This document shows positions 51,496-60,432 of a DNA stretch of 64,000 bases, in pieces. Position 1 is the stretch's first letter, and each line of letters opens with the position of its first letter. The notes under the pieces were generated by a model that ran no database searches, was not told where the DNA came from, and was given only the letters and a program-made list of their open reading frames with translations. A program made the translations under genes and the position numbers. Source of the stretch: Demequina gelatinilytica (lineage in GTDB: Bacteria; Actinomycetota; Actinomycetes; Actinomycetales; Demequinaceae); the NCBI RefSeq assembly GCF_000971115.1, contig NZ_BBLV01000003.1, positions 1-64,000 of the forward strand, given 5' to 3'.

Positions 51496-52107
51496 ATGCC
51501 CGAGGCCCCCGCGCGCAGGCGGCGCGCAGGCGAGCTCCTCGACGCGATCCGCGAGGCGACGCTCGAGGAGCTGCACGAGCGCGGCTACCAGGGGGTGACC
51601 TTCGAGGGCGTCGCGCGCCGCGCGGGCACCAGCAAGCCCGTGCTCTACCGGCGCTTCTCCAACCGCGCCGACATGGTGGTCGACGCGATCGTCAGCACCC
51701 GCTTCTCCGTGCCCCCGGCGCCGCTCGACGGACCGCTGCGCGAGGACCTGATCCGGCTCATGCGCGGCGTGATGGAACGGATGGGACGTCAGGGCGTCAC
51801 CACGTTCCGCGGCGTCATCGGCGAGGTCGACGATGCGACGGTGACCCGGGTATCCACCCTGGTCCTTTCCCAGTTCGAGGCCTGGCTCGACGGCATCCTC
51901 GTGAGGGCACGGGCCGCGGGCGAGCTGGGCCCGGCCGCGGTGCCGCCCCGCGTCACGGCCGCGATCCTCGCGCTGCTGCGCCACGAGATGCTGTTCGTCT
52001 ACGGCTCCGGCATGGAGCCTGATCTCGAGGGGATCGTCGACGACGTGGTGCTGCCGCTGCTGCGCGCCACGACCCTCCCGGATCAGGCGCCCGCGAGCCC
52101 CGCCTGA
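51496..52107 (+). CDS. TetR/AcrR family regulator of the YhgE-like gene
   Basis: A 203-residue repressor with the helix-turn-helix VTFEGVARRAGTSKPVLYRR (about residues 35-54) and an AcrR-like ligand domain. GAGGAGG precedes the ATG. It is divergent from the YhgE-like gene across the 24-bp palindrome. Its 3' end overlaps the response regulator gene, on the other strand, by 25 bases. Confidence 0.92.
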   Translation: MPEAPARRRRAGELLDAIREATLEELHERGYQGVTFEGVARRAGTSKPVLYRRFSNRADMVVDAIVSTRFSVPPAPLDGPLREDLIRLMRGVMERMGRQGVTTFRGVIGEVDDATVTRVSTLVLSQFEAWLDGILVRARAAGELGPAAVPPRVTAAILALLRHEMLFVYGSGMEPDLEGIVDDVVLPLLRATTLPDQAPASPA

Positions 52108-52742
52108 TACGCGGCCACCACGAGCTGCGCGCGATCGCGCGCCCCGATCTTGGTCATGGCGCGGTTGACATGCGTCTTCGCCGTGAGCGGGCTGACCCAC
52201 AGCTGCTTCGCGATCTGGTCGTTGGTGAGCCCCTGCGCGACCAGGAGCACCACCTCGCGCTCACGCTCCGTCAGGTGACGGAAGACGTCGCCCTCGACGG
52301 ACGGCTGCGGGCGGTCCTCGGCCACGTGGGCGATGACGGCGCGCGTCGCGGCTGCGGACAGGAGCTCGTCGCCGGCCGCGACCGTGCGGATCGCGCCGAG
52401 CAGCTCGGCCGGACGGACGCTCTTGCCCAGGAACCCGCTCGCACCACCGCGGAGCGCGCGCAGCACGTACTGGTCCTCCTCGAACGTGGTGAGGACCACG
52501 ATGCGCACGTCCCCGAGCGTCGGGTCCGCCGCGATCGCCTCCGTGGCCTCGAGCCCGTCGGTCCCAGACATGCGGATGTCCATGAGGACCACATCCGGCC
52601 TCTCGCGACGGATGACCTCGAGCGCCTCGGCACCGTCGGAGGCCTCGCCGACCACCTCGATGTCCTCGGCTGTCCCGATGATCGCGACGAACCCGCCTCG
52701 GATCAGCTCCTGATCGTCCACGACGACCACGCGCACCGTCAT
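52083..52742 (-). CDS. NarL/FixJ-family response regulator
   Basis: A 219-residue protein. The receiver domain (1-120) has VVVVDDQELIRGGF, the phospho-acceptor Asp in DVVLMDIRMSGTDG near 54, and Lys in GKSVRP. The LuxR-type DNA-binding domain has LTEREREVVLLVAQGLTNDQ and TAKTHVNRAMTKIGARDRAQ. Its ATG overlaps the stop of the kinase gene by four bases, so the two form one system. Confidence 0.95.
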   Translation of the reverse strand: MTVRVVVVDDQELIRGGFVAIIGTAEDIEVVGEASDGAEALEVIRRERPDVVLMDIRMSGTDGLEATEAIAADPTLGDVRIVVLTTFEEDQYVLRALRGGASGFLGKSVRPAELLGAIRTVAAGDELLSAAATRAVIAHVAEDRPQPSVEGDVFRHLTEREREVVLLVAQGLTNDQIAKQLWVSPLTAKTHVNRAMTKIGARDRAQLVVAAYQAGLAGA

Positions 52743-53899
52743 GATGAGGTCCCCTTCCGTACCGGCAGCGTGGCATGCACCACGAACTCGTCCCCTTGCC
52801 GCCCCGCCGCGAGCCCGCCACCCGCCGCGTCGACGCGCTCCGCCATCCCTACCAGGCCCAACCCTGAGCCCTGCCCCCCGGGCCGCGCGTCGTCGACCGC
52901 GTTCCTCACGTCGATCGCCAACGCACCGTCGCGCAGGGCCACCTTGACGCGCGCCTCGCCCGTGCCGTAGCGGCGCGCGTTGGCCAGCGCCTCCTGGACG
53001 ATGCGGTAGGCGGCGTGATCCGTGGCGGCCGGCAGGACGTCGGGCACGTCCGCGGCCGAGAACGCGACCTCGAGGCCCGCGTCGGCGGCCTGCGCGACCA
53101 GGTCTGCGAGCGACGCGACGCCGGCGGTCGGCCGGACGTCCTCCTCGTCCTGACGCAGCACGCGCAGCATGACGGGAAGCTCCTCGAGCACCCGCGCACC
53201 CGCCTCCTGCACGCGCACGAGCGCCTCCGATGCGCGGGCCGGGTCCGTGTCGATCAGCGCCTCCGCGACGCCGGCCTGGACGTTCATCACCGCGACGTGG
53301 TGCCCCACCGCATCGTGCAGCTCGCGCGCAATCCTCAGCCGCTCCTCGGCGACGCGGCCACGTGCGACGGCCTCGCGCGTCTCCTCGGCCTGGCGCGCCC
53401 GCTCGCGCTCGTGTGCCACCGAGCGACGGTAGAGGTTGGTCGCCACGCCCACGGCGGCGACCAGGGCCATCCAGATCTCCGCCGAGACGACCACGGGATC
53501 CGTGACGGCGCGCTCGGACCCGACCGCGAGCACACCCGCGACCCCCACCACTCCCGCGGCGCCGACCGCGAGGCCCACCGGGATCCGCGCGACCCGCGAC
53601 ACCACGGTGTAGAGCGCCGCCACGAGCGGGATGAGCGCGGAGGCGACCTCGCCGGTGAGGATGGTCGGGACGGCGAACAGGAGCGCGCACGCGAGCAGGA
53701 CGGCGACCGAGGCCGCGCGGCGCCACACCAGCGCGAGGCACGCCACGAGTCCCGCGAGCGTCGACAGGGTCGCCAGCTCGGCCACCCCGCCATCGCCGAC
53801 CGCGAGCACCGCGATCGCCACGGCGACCACCGCGGCGCCGAGCGCATCGCGGCCCAGCGAGGCGGCCGGCAGAGGCACGCGGCTCACCAGGGACGTCAT
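52739..53899 (-). CDS. NarL-type sensor histidine kinase
   Basis: A 386-residue membrane kinase. Five to six N-terminal helices (1-150) lead to the HisKA_3 domain with IARELHDAVGHHVAVMNVQA (phospho-His) and a HATPase with YRIVQEALANARRYG and GSGLGLVGMAERV. There is no large extracytoplasmic sensor, so it probably senses within the membrane, as DesK/LiaS-like kinases do. I prefer ATG 53899 to ATG 53920 because TAGGTT lies seven bases upstream. Its target may include the S1C protease or YhgE-like genes nearby (inference). Confidence 0.92.
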   Translation of the reverse strand: MTSLVSRVPLPAASLGRDALGAAVVAVAIAVLAVGDGGVAELATLSTLAGLVACLALVWRRAASVAVLLACALLFAVPTILTGEVASALIPLVAALYTVVSRVARIPVGLAVGAAGVVGVAGVLAVGSERAVTDPVVVSAEIWMALVAAVGVATNLYRRSVAHERERARQAEETREAVARGRVAEERLRIARELHDAVGHHVAVMNVQAGVAEALIDTDPARASEALVRVQEAGARVLEELPVMLRVLRQDEEDVRPTAGVASLADLVAQAADAGLEVAFSAADVPDVLPAATDHAAYRIVQEALANARRYGTGEARVKVALRDGALAIDVRNAVDDARPGGQGSGLGLVGMAERVDAAGGGLAAGRQGDEFVVHATLPVRKGTSS

Positions 53900-53906
53900 G
53901 ACCGCC

Positions 53907-53912
53907 AACCTA
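53907..53912 (-). promoter_or_regulatory. -10 box TAGGTT, leaderless start of the histidine kinase
   Basis: On the minus strand TAGGTT ends seven bases before ATG 53899. Confidence 0.45.
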
Positions 53913-53978
53913 GCGCGCATCGCTCGCGGCGCCGCTCAGCCCGCGCGCATCACGGATGCCCGGGTCGAACCGATGGCG

Positions 53979-54632
53979 TCACCGTGCGCCGGTCGCGACC
54001 TCGCAGATGGTCGAGAAGAACCAGTCCTCGTCGAAGAAGTCGTCGAACGACGCGTCGACGTAGCGCGTGGTCACGCCGTCCTGGGTGACATGGCCGGTGA
54101 ACGTCGTGTCGCCGCCGTACGGCGTCACCATCCGCCCGACGACCATGTAGACGATGGCACCGTTCGCCCCCTGGATCTTCCAGTGGACGCCGTCCGCCAC
54201 GTACGACAAGGTCGCGTCGTCACCCGGCACCGCGAAGTCTTCCGTCCACCTCACATCGGTCCGGATGCTCACCGTCGCGGGTCCATCGTCGGTCAGCGCG
54301 TACTCGTCGATGTCGTGGGTGCGGAACCGTCGGAAGTCGTTGAGGTTGTCCTGGTCGTAGTAGCGGATCTGGTGACGCTGCTCGGTCCGCCGGTTGTAGA
54401 CGGGGACGTCGCACCCGGGCTCATCGTCGAGGGTCCAGTCGTAGTGGAGGCGCCGCTCTCCCGCGCAGACGGTGCCGTGCGGCGTGAGGTGGCATGACCA
54501 TGGGGCGAACGAGCCGCTCAACGCGGGGACGAGGACCGACTCGTCGACGACATCGGGGCGGGCCACGGCGGGACTGGCGAGCGCGAGTGAGAGGAGTGCG
54601 GCGGCGAGGCCGACCGCGGCTGTCTTGGGCAT
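53979..54632 (-). CDS. Secreted protein of unknown function
   Basis: A 217-residue exported protein with a signal peptide (1-24, LALASPAVA). The mature part is rich in Asp, Tyr, Phe and Trp, contains three or four cysteines and many short beta-like stretches (RTHDIDEYALTDDGPATVSI, VHWKIQGANGAIVYMVVG). No family is recognised. AAGGAG precedes the ATG. It sits between the MFS carrier and the two-component system, all on the minus strand. Confidence 0.75.
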   Translation of the reverse strand: MPKTAAVGLAAALLSLALASPAVARPDVVDESVLVPALSGSFAPWSCHLTPHGTVCAGERRLHYDWTLDDEPGCDVPVYNRRTEQRHQIRYYDQDNLNDFRRFRTHDIDEYALTDDGPATVSIRTDVRWTEDFAVPGDDATLSYVADGVHWKIQGANGAIVYMVVGRMVTPYGGDTTFTGHVTQDGVTTRYVDASFDDFFDEDWFFSTICEVATGAR

Positions 54633-54689
54633 GATGAGCTCCTTCCATGCGGCGCAGCGTGGGGATTCACGGTGCGCGCACGGTCCGGG

Positions 54690-55979
54690 CTACCGGGGCG
54701 AGGTATGCGAGCGGTATGCGGTCAGCACTGCGAGCGGCACGAGCACGACGAGCGACACCCACGAGAGCATCGCGAACCCCGATGCCGCCAGGAGGGGCCC
54801 CGCGAGGAAGGCCGTGGCGGCGCCGGTGAGGTTCGACGAGGCGTCGAGCGCTCCCTGCGCGGAGGCGCGGGACTCGGACGCGATCGACGAGCTGAACAGC
54901 GCGGAACCCGCGACGTTGACGAACGACCACCCCACCCCGAGCAGGATGAGCGACACCGTGGTCCAGCGCATGCTCGTCGAGAGGGTCGCCCCGAGCAGCA
55001 GCGACACGGCCAGGATCGCGATGCCGATCCCGATGGTGAGCCGATGCCCGCGGAGGTCCACGAGCGCGCCCACCACGGGCGCGAGCGCGTACATGCCCGC
55101 GACGTGGAGGCTGATGGTGATGCCGACGACGGTGAGCGATCCACCGTGATGCACGATGTGCACGGGCGTCATCGTCATCACGGCGACCATCACCGCCTGC
55201 GACGTCAGCACCGCGATCACCGCGTAGCGCGCGGCGGCGCTCGACCGCACGGCCTCCCCGAGACGCGCGAGCCGCTCACGGACGGACGATGCGCGCGTCG
55301 GGTCGGCATCGGCGTGGAGGCGGGTGGGGCTCGCCAGCAGCGGGTCGGGCCGCAACCAGACGAACACGATCGCCCCGGCGAGCGCGAGGCACACCGCGGC
55401 GATGAGGAAGGCGCTCGCGTAGACGGTGAGACCCGTCGCGTCGCTCACCACCTCTCCGGGCGCGCCCAGGTTGGGACCCAGGACCGAGCCCAAGGTGCCG
55501 ATCCAGACGATGAGCGAGAGCGCACGGGCGCGATGGTGGGGCTCGGCGAGGTCGGTCGCCGCGAAGCGCGACTGCAGGCCCGCGGCCGAGCCCGCCCCGA
55601 TGAGCAGGAGGCCGACGAACAGCGGCAGCACCGCGGAGAGCTGTGCCGCAGCGACCAGGATCGCGCTCCCGAGCGCCGCCGTCCACCAGCCGGCGGCGAG
55701 GGCGAAACGACGTCCGTGGCGGGCGGCGAGGATGCCGAGCGGGAGGCCCAGGAGCGCTGCGCCCAGCGTGCTCGCGGTCCGTGCGAGCCCGCCCCACGCC
55801 TCGCTGTTCGTGACGTCCCCGGCCAGGAGCACGCCGATGGACGGCGCCACGCCGACGCCGATCATGCCGACCACCTGTGTGACGGCGAGCACGCGCATGG
55901 TGCGTCGCTGCAGCGCGGCGGTGCCCGCCAGCTCGGTCCCCGTGTCAGCCACGGCCCGATCCTCTCGCGACTCGTCCAC
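54690..55979 (-). CDS. MFS transporter, 12 helices
   Basis: A 429-residue carrier with two six-helix halves. LPLGILAARHGRRFALAAGW is the inter-helix motif A, and GALVDLRGHRLTIGIGIA its second-half equivalent. It begins at GTG (VDESREDRAVADTG); an AGAGG lies upstream. The length and motif pattern suggest a small-molecule exporter. The substrate is unknown. It starts 22 bases after the helicase stop. Confidence 0.87.
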   Translation of the reverse strand: MDESREDRAVADTGTELAGTAALQRRTMRVLAVTQVVGMIGVGVAPSIGVLLAGDVTNSEAWGGLARTASTLGAALLGLPLGILAARHGRRFALAAGWWTAALGSAILVAAAQLSAVLPLFVGLLLIGAGSAAGLQSRFAATDLAEPHHRARALSLIVWIGTLGSVLGPNLGAPGEVVSDATGLTVYASAFLIAAVCLALAGAIVFVWLRPDPLLASPTRLHADADPTRASSVRERLARLGEAVRSSAAARYAVIAVLTSQAVMVAVMTMTPVHIVHHGGSLTVVGITISLHVAGMYALAPVVGALVDLRGHRLTIGIGIAILAVSLLLGATLSTSMRWTTVSLILLGVGWSFVNVAGSALFSSSIASESRASAQGALDASSNLTGAATAFLAGPLLAASGFAMLSWVSLVVLVPLAVLTAYRSHTSPR

Positions 55980-56000
55980 GGCGGCGCGGGACCTCTGGCG

Positions 56001-58157
56001 TCAGCCGATCCCCTCCGCCTCGAGCGCATCCAGGAGCAGCGCGATCAGCGCGTCGAGCTGGACGTCGGTCGACGTCGACCCCTCCTCGACGTCGACGCCG
56101 TCGAGCGCGGCGGCGGCAAGGCCCGCCTTCGAGTCGATGAGCTCGGCGATCTTCGCGTCGATGGTCTGCGCCGCGATGATGCGCCAGGCCGTCACTGGCT
56201 CGGACTGGCCGATGCGGTGGATGCGGTCGATCGCCTGCGTCTGCTCGGCATCGGTCCAGGACAGCTCCGCGAGAACCAGGTTGGACGCCACCTGGAGGTT
56301 GAGGCCCACGCCTGCGGCCATGAGCGAGCACACGACGACCTGCACGTCAGGGTCCTCGGTGAAGGCCTTGACGTTCTTGTCGCGCGCGGTGCGGGACTGG
56401 TCTCCACGGATCGAGGCGTACCGGATGCCGCGGTCGGCGAACAGCTGCTCGGCGGTGTCCATCACGTCGATGTGCTTGGCGAAGAAGACGACCTTGCCCA
56501 CGTTCCGCGCGAGCTGCGCGGCGTAGTCGGCGGCGAGCGTCGCCTTCGCCTGGCCGATCCTCCGGACCATGGTGAAGACGTTCTCCCCGGTGGCCTTCTC
56601 ATCGGAGTCCTTGAGCTCGGACGTCGCGATGCGCCGGGCGAGCTCGAGATCGATGCCCTCGACCGCATCGTCCCCACGCGCCGCGACGGCGCGGTGGTAC
56701 TGCTCGACCATGCGGGCCGCGAGGGCGGCCTCCGCGGCACGGATGGAGCGGCCCACGGGGCCGTCGAGCTCGACCGGCAGATCCGCGACCCGGCGTGCGG
56801 GGATGTCCGCCGCGACATCGACCTTGCGCCGGCGCACGATGCCCCGCTCGATCACCGCGCCGCGCGCGGCGGCGCTGAAGCGACGGTCCGCCGGGGTCAG
56901 CCCGGTGTCCTCGAGCGCCTGCATGAGCGCGCCGATGGGGCGTTCGTCGTCGATCCAGCCGAGCAGCTCCCAGATCGCGCGGAAGTCCTCGATGTCGTTG
57001 ATGAGCGGGGTGCCCGTGAGCGCCATGAGCAGCGGCCGTGCCTGACGCTCGCGGATGCGCTCCGACAGCGCGAGGACGTGCTGCGAGCGCTGCGAGCCCT
57101 TGTTCTTGATGAAGTGGGCCTCGTCGACCACCATGCCGCGGAAGCCCAGGTCCCCGAACCATCCCACGTGGCGGTCGAGGATCTCGTAGTTCACCACCAC
57201 CACGTCGGCGAACGCGTCGACCTGGTCGCCGTCGCCGTGGACCACGGTCGCGCGACGATGCGGGATCCACAGGTCGACCTCGTGCGCCCAGTTGGTCTTG
57301 ACCACGTTGGGCACCACCACGAGCAGCGGGAAGGCATCGGCGGCCTCCGCCGCGAGCAGCGCCTGCGCGGTCTTGCCCAGGCCCGGCTCGTCGGCGAGCA
57401 GGAAGGTCCGGTGCCCCTGCGCGGCGGCCGCGACCACCTGCGCCTGGTGCGGCATCAGGGTGCGACCGAGCGGCGGGCGCGCCCGCGACTGCGCGAGGGC
57501 GGCGGGCTCGGGCAGCTCCATGCACGCGCGCACCCCCGACGTGTCGTGCTCGAACGAGCGGAACAGCGGCTCGAGCAGCTCCCAGCCGGCCAGGCGACGC
57601 GGCTGCACGGCGCGCTCCTGCGCGGCCGCGAAGTCGGGCGCGAGGAAGGGGTTCGCAAGCTGGTAGGAGATCGCCGACTGCGGCACCACGCGCTTCTCCG
57701 CGCCCGGCGGCGGCGTGATGGGGGCCGGCGGCTCCGGCTCGTCGGGCACCTCGCGGCCCGCGGCCTTCAGCACGGTCGCCTTGTAGTTGCGTGCGGCGTC
57801 GGACACCCGCGCATCCTCGGCGAGCAGGGACAGCAGCGACGTGTCGCGGGCGGCGATCTTCGCGAGGATGGTCGCGAGGCCGTCGAGGCGCTTGAGCTCC
57901 TCCTCACGCTTCGAGGCCGACAGCGTGTCGTCGGTCTTGACGCTCGCACGCTCCTCGCGCACCAGCAGGGCGACCACCTGGTACTTGGTGCGGGTGGTGC
58001 CCTTGGTCGGCGGCTTCTGGACCGCGCGGTCCACCTCGCGCGCGATGCCCGCGAGGAGCGGGATCAGGCCCTTCTCGGTGGGCCGCGACGTGCGGCGTCG
58101 CTGGTTGGCCCCGGCGGTACGGGTGCGGCCGGTCCGGCGCTGCCCAGTTCCTGACAC
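56001..58157 (-). CDS. SNF2-family DEAD/DEAH-box ATPase
   Basis: A 718-residue SF2 ATPase. Residues 1-230 are a basic, partly disordered N-terminus. The SNF2 core has motif I DEPGLGKTAQAL, Ia/Ib VVVPNVVKTNW, motif II VVDEAHFIKN, motif III ALTGTPLIND, motif V GVGLNLQVASNLVLAE and motif VI QAIDRIHRIGQ. Bacterial SNF2 proteins translocate on double-stranded DNA and clear or remodel bound proteins. No associated nuclease, methylase or zinc-finger protein is adjacent, so it does not look like a defence island. It starts at GTG with TAGGAG upstream. Confidence 0.92.
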   Translation of the reverse strand: MSGTGQRRTGRTRTAGANQRRRTSRPTEKGLIPLLAGIAREVDRAVQKPPTKGTTRTKYQVVALLVREERASVKTDDTLSASKREEELKRLDGLATILAKIAARDTSLLSLLAEDARVSDAARNYKATVLKAAGREVPDEPEPPAPITPPPGAEKRVVPQSAISYQLANPFLAPDFAAAQERAVQPRRLAGWELLEPLFRSFEHDTSGVRACMELPEPAALAQSRARPPLGRTLMPHQAQVVAAAAQGHRTFLLADEPGLGKTAQALLAAEAADAFPLLVVVPNVVKTNWAHEVDLWIPHRRATVVHGDGDQVDAFADVVVVNYEILDRHVGWFGDLGFRGMVVDEAHFIKNKGSQRSQHVLALSERIRERQARPLLMALTGTPLINDIEDFRAIWELLGWIDDERPIGALMQALEDTGLTPADRRFSAAARGAVIERGIVRRRKVDVAADIPARRVADLPVELDGPVGRSIRAAEAALAARMVEQYHRAVAARGDDAVEGIDLELARRIATSELKDSDEKATGENVFTMVRRIGQAKATLAADYAAQLARNVGKVVFFAKHIDVMDTAEQLFADRGIRYASIRGDQSRTARDKNVKAFTEDPDVQVVVCSLMAAGVGLNLQVASNLVLAELSWTDAEQTQAIDRIHRIGQSEPVTAWRIIAAQTIDAKIAELIDSKAGLAAAALDGVDVEEGSTSTDVQLDALIALLLDALEAEGIG

Positions 58158-58353
58158 TACGGCTCCTACTCGACTCCGTGACGCGTACGCGGCACGCTCT
58201 CCCAGGCAGGGACGCCCGTCCTCTCGCGCGCCGGGACTCGATCTCTACGCGCGGCTGGCGGACGGTGCGCGCTCGATCGGCGGCTTCCCGGTCCATCCAC
58301 GCGGACGGCGGCGTGCACCCGCGACGGCCCTGCGTGGTCGCGCGTGCGTGAGC

Positions 58354-58359
58354 ATTCTA
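58354..58359 (-). promoter_or_regulatory. -10 box TAGAAT in the 249-base gap upstream of the helicase
   Basis: TAGAAT on the minus strand is close to the ideal -10. The matching -35 is weak. If used, the helicase mRNA has a leader of about 190 bases, in which I see no recognised RNA element. The rest of the gap (58158-58406) shows nothing else. Confidence 0.4.
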
Positions 58360-58406
58360 CGGCGCGACGTCCCGGTTCGACGACAGCGACGCGGCCGCGT
58401 CGGACG

Positions 58407-58862
58407 CTACGACTCCTCCGCCGGGACCAGGGGCCTGTTCTCGTAGAAGGTCTGGAGCACCACCGTGGTGCGCGTGTTGACGGGCACCGCCTGCCGGATG
58501 TCACGGATGAGCGCCTCGAGGTCGGGCGGCGTGGGGACGCGGACGAACAGCATGTAGCTCGCATCCCCCGCGATCGAGTGGCAGGCCTCGACGGCGGTGA
58601 GGTGCTCGACCAGCTGCGGGACGTCGTCGGCCTGCGCGGGGTCGAGCGGAGTGATCTCGATGAACGCCGACAGCGGGCGGCCGAGCGCCTCGGGGCTCAC
58701 CAGCGCGCGGTAGCCGGCGATGACGCCGCTCGCCTCGAGGCGCTTGAGGCGCGCCTGGACCGCGGAGGTCGACAGCCCCACGTGCGCCGCAAGCTGCGCC
58801 AGGGTGGCGCGCGCGTCGCGGGACACCTCTGCCACGAGCCTCGAGTCCACGGGATCCTGCAT
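58407..58862 (-). CDS. Lrp/AsnC-family regulator
   Basis: A 151-residue protein with an N-terminal helix-turn-helix (TLAQLAAHVGLSTSAVQARL) and a C-terminal RAM ligand domain (AFIEITPLDPAQADDVPQLV, CHSIAGDASYMLFVRVPTPP). Lrp proteins sense amino acids as octamers. It is divergent from the DUF6421-SDR operon, with a dyad in the gap, and probably controls that operon. The frame opens further upstream but ATG 58862 fits the family start. Confidence 0.92.
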   Translation of the reverse strand: MQDPVDSRLVAEVSRDARATLAQLAAHVGLSTSAVQARLKRLEASGVIAGYRALVSPEALGRPLSAFIEITPLDPAQADDVPQLVEHLTAVEACHSIAGDASYMLFVRVPTPPDLEALIRDIRQAVPVNTRTTVVLQTFYENRPLVPAEES

Positions 58863-58869
58863 GACACGG

Positions 58870-58875
58870 AAGGTA
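58870..58875 (-). promoter_or_regulatory. -10 box TACCTT, leaderless start of lrp
   Basis: On the minus strand TACCTT ends seven bases before the ATG at 58862. Confidence 0.4.
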
Positions 58876-58939
58876 CCGCATCGGCGGCGCGCGCGCCTCG
58901 ATGCGCGCGCGTGGCGACCGACGCATTCCTCGCGGATTT

Positions 58940-58958
58940 CAACTCTGGACGGAAGTTG
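58940..58958. promoter_or_regulatory. Candidate Lrp operator
   Basis: CAACT (58940-58944) and AGTTG (58954-58958) form an inverted repeat with a 9-base spacer, in the one AT-richer part of the lrp/DUF6421 divergent gap. Confidence 0.45.
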
Positions 58959-59016
58959 TCCCGTCATGCATGCTCATCCTAGGAAGATTTCCTGCCCGAC
59001 GATGAGGGAGGTCCCC

Positions 59017-60432
59017 ATGCCCGTCTCCGTTGAAGCCCCTCGACCCGCGACCGCCACGGACGTCCGCACGGTCGAGCACAGCGCCGAGTGGCTGCGGCTC
59101 AAGGCCGCCGCGACCGCGCTGCAGGCGTTGCAGTCCAAGGACGGCTCCGTGCCGGATCCGGCCGACCACCCGGCCGCCGAGCGGCACGTCGAGAGCGTGG
59201 TCGAAGCGATCCGCGCGCTCGCACCGCTTTTCCCGCACGACGAGTCCTACCTCGCGGCGCTCCCGGCCGACTTCGCCCGCTGGGCCGCCGGCGGCTTCGG
59301 GCAGCCCGACTTCCTCGACTCGCTGGTGCAGTTCCAGCCGCAGCATCACCGGGTCGACGGGATCCGTCACCTCATCGTGTTCCCGATGTACACGCAGAAC
59401 GGCTCCCCCGACCGCCACGTCGAGGCGCTGATCGCCGAGGCGATCTGGCCCGACTTCGTCGCGGGGCTCGAGGCCCATGACTTCGGCAACACGCTCTTCG
59501 TCTCGCTCCGCCTCATCGACTTCACCGCCGGCTACGACACGAACTCCGCGGTCCTCTTCCCGGAGACGATCGGCATGCGCGAGATCCCGCGCTTCACGTG
59601 GGGTGCGATCTTCCAGGACCGCGAGGCCGCGCGCTACCGCCGCGTCGTCGCCGCTGCGGCCGACACCACCCGGCTGACGATGCCCGACGAGGCAGCGGCC
59701 ATGCTCGAGGACCAGGACCTGGCGGAGAAGACCTTCGTGATGTGGGACCTCATCCACGACCGCACCCACATGCGCGGGGACCTGCCGTTCGACCCGTTCA
59801 TGATCAAGCAGAGGATGCCGTTCTTCCTCTACACGCTCGAGGAGCTGCGCTGCGACCTCACCGCCTTCCGTGAGGCGGTCGCGATCCAGCGTGCGCTCGA
59901 CGCGCGCGTCGCCGCCGGTGAGGAGCTCGCCACCACGGAGGCGGACACGCTCAGGCATGCGGGGCTGGTCCAGTACGCGATCCTCTTCGACAGGATCTTC
60001 CGCTTCCCCATCACCGGGAGCCGCGTCAGGAACTACGACGGGTTGGGCGGGCAGCTCCTCTTCGCATGGCTGCACCGGAAGCATGTGATCGAGTGGCGCG
60101 ACGTCGAGCTCAGCATCCGCTGGGAGCTGGTGGCCGATGCCGTGGTCGAGCTCGGCGACGCCATCAACGAGCTGTACTGGGAGTCCATCGACCGGCCCAA
60201 GACTGTGCACTGGCTCAAGGCGTACGAGCTCATCTCCTCCGTGCTCACACCCAACCCCGCCTCACGGTGGGCCGCGGGGCTCCCGCGCGAGGTGCTCGCG
60301 GGCCCACCCAAGGGGTACACCGACGCCGTGATGGACGACGAGTTCCCGCTGTCCATGTTCTTCGAGGCGCTCGACAGGAAGATGAGGCCGGTCATCGAGT
60401 CCACCGCGGGGATCCGGGCCACGGCCGCGTGA
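59017..60432 (+). CDS. DUF6421-type conserved protein
   Basis: A 471-residue soluble protein of an actinobacterial family I recognise as DUF6421, with no known function. Conserved-looking blocks include FQPQHHRVDGIRHLIVFPMY, NTLFVSLRLIDFTAGYDTNS, VMWDLIHDRTHMRGDLPFDP and LEELRCDLTAFREAVAIQRA. The cluster HDRTHMRGDLP plus Glu/Asp near 275-300 could be a metal site (inference). GAGGGAGG precedes the ATG. It overlaps an SDR gene by four bases and is divergent from lrp. The family label rests on memory. Confidence 0.7.
   Translation: MPVSVEAPRPATATDVRTVEHSAEWLRLKAAATALQALQSKDGSVPDPADHPAAERHVESVVEAIRALAPLFPHDESYLAALPADFARWAAGGFGQPDFLDSLVQFQPQHHRVDGIRHLIVFPMYTQNGSPDRHVEALIAEAIWPDFVAGLEAHDFGNTLFVSLRLIDFTAGYDTNSAVLFPETIGMREIPRFTWGAIFQDREAARYRRVVAAAADTTRLTMPDEAAAMLEDQDLAEKTFVMWDLIHDRTHMRGDLPFDPFMIKQRMPFFLYTLEELRCDLTAFREAVAIQRALDARVAAGEELATTEADTLRHAGLVQYAILFDRIFRFPITGSRVRNYDGLGGQLLFAWLHRKHVIEWRDVELSIRWELVADAVVELGDAINELYWESIDRPKTVHWLKAYELISSVLTPNPASRWAAGLPREVLAGPPKGYTDAVMDDEFPLSMFFEALDRKMRPVIESTAGIRATAA

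Noticed and set aside
56001..58157. Phage-defence island around the SNF2 ATPase
   Set aside because: Neighbours are an MFS carrier, a secreted protein and lrp. No nuclease, methylase or integrase is present, and base composition is unchanged.
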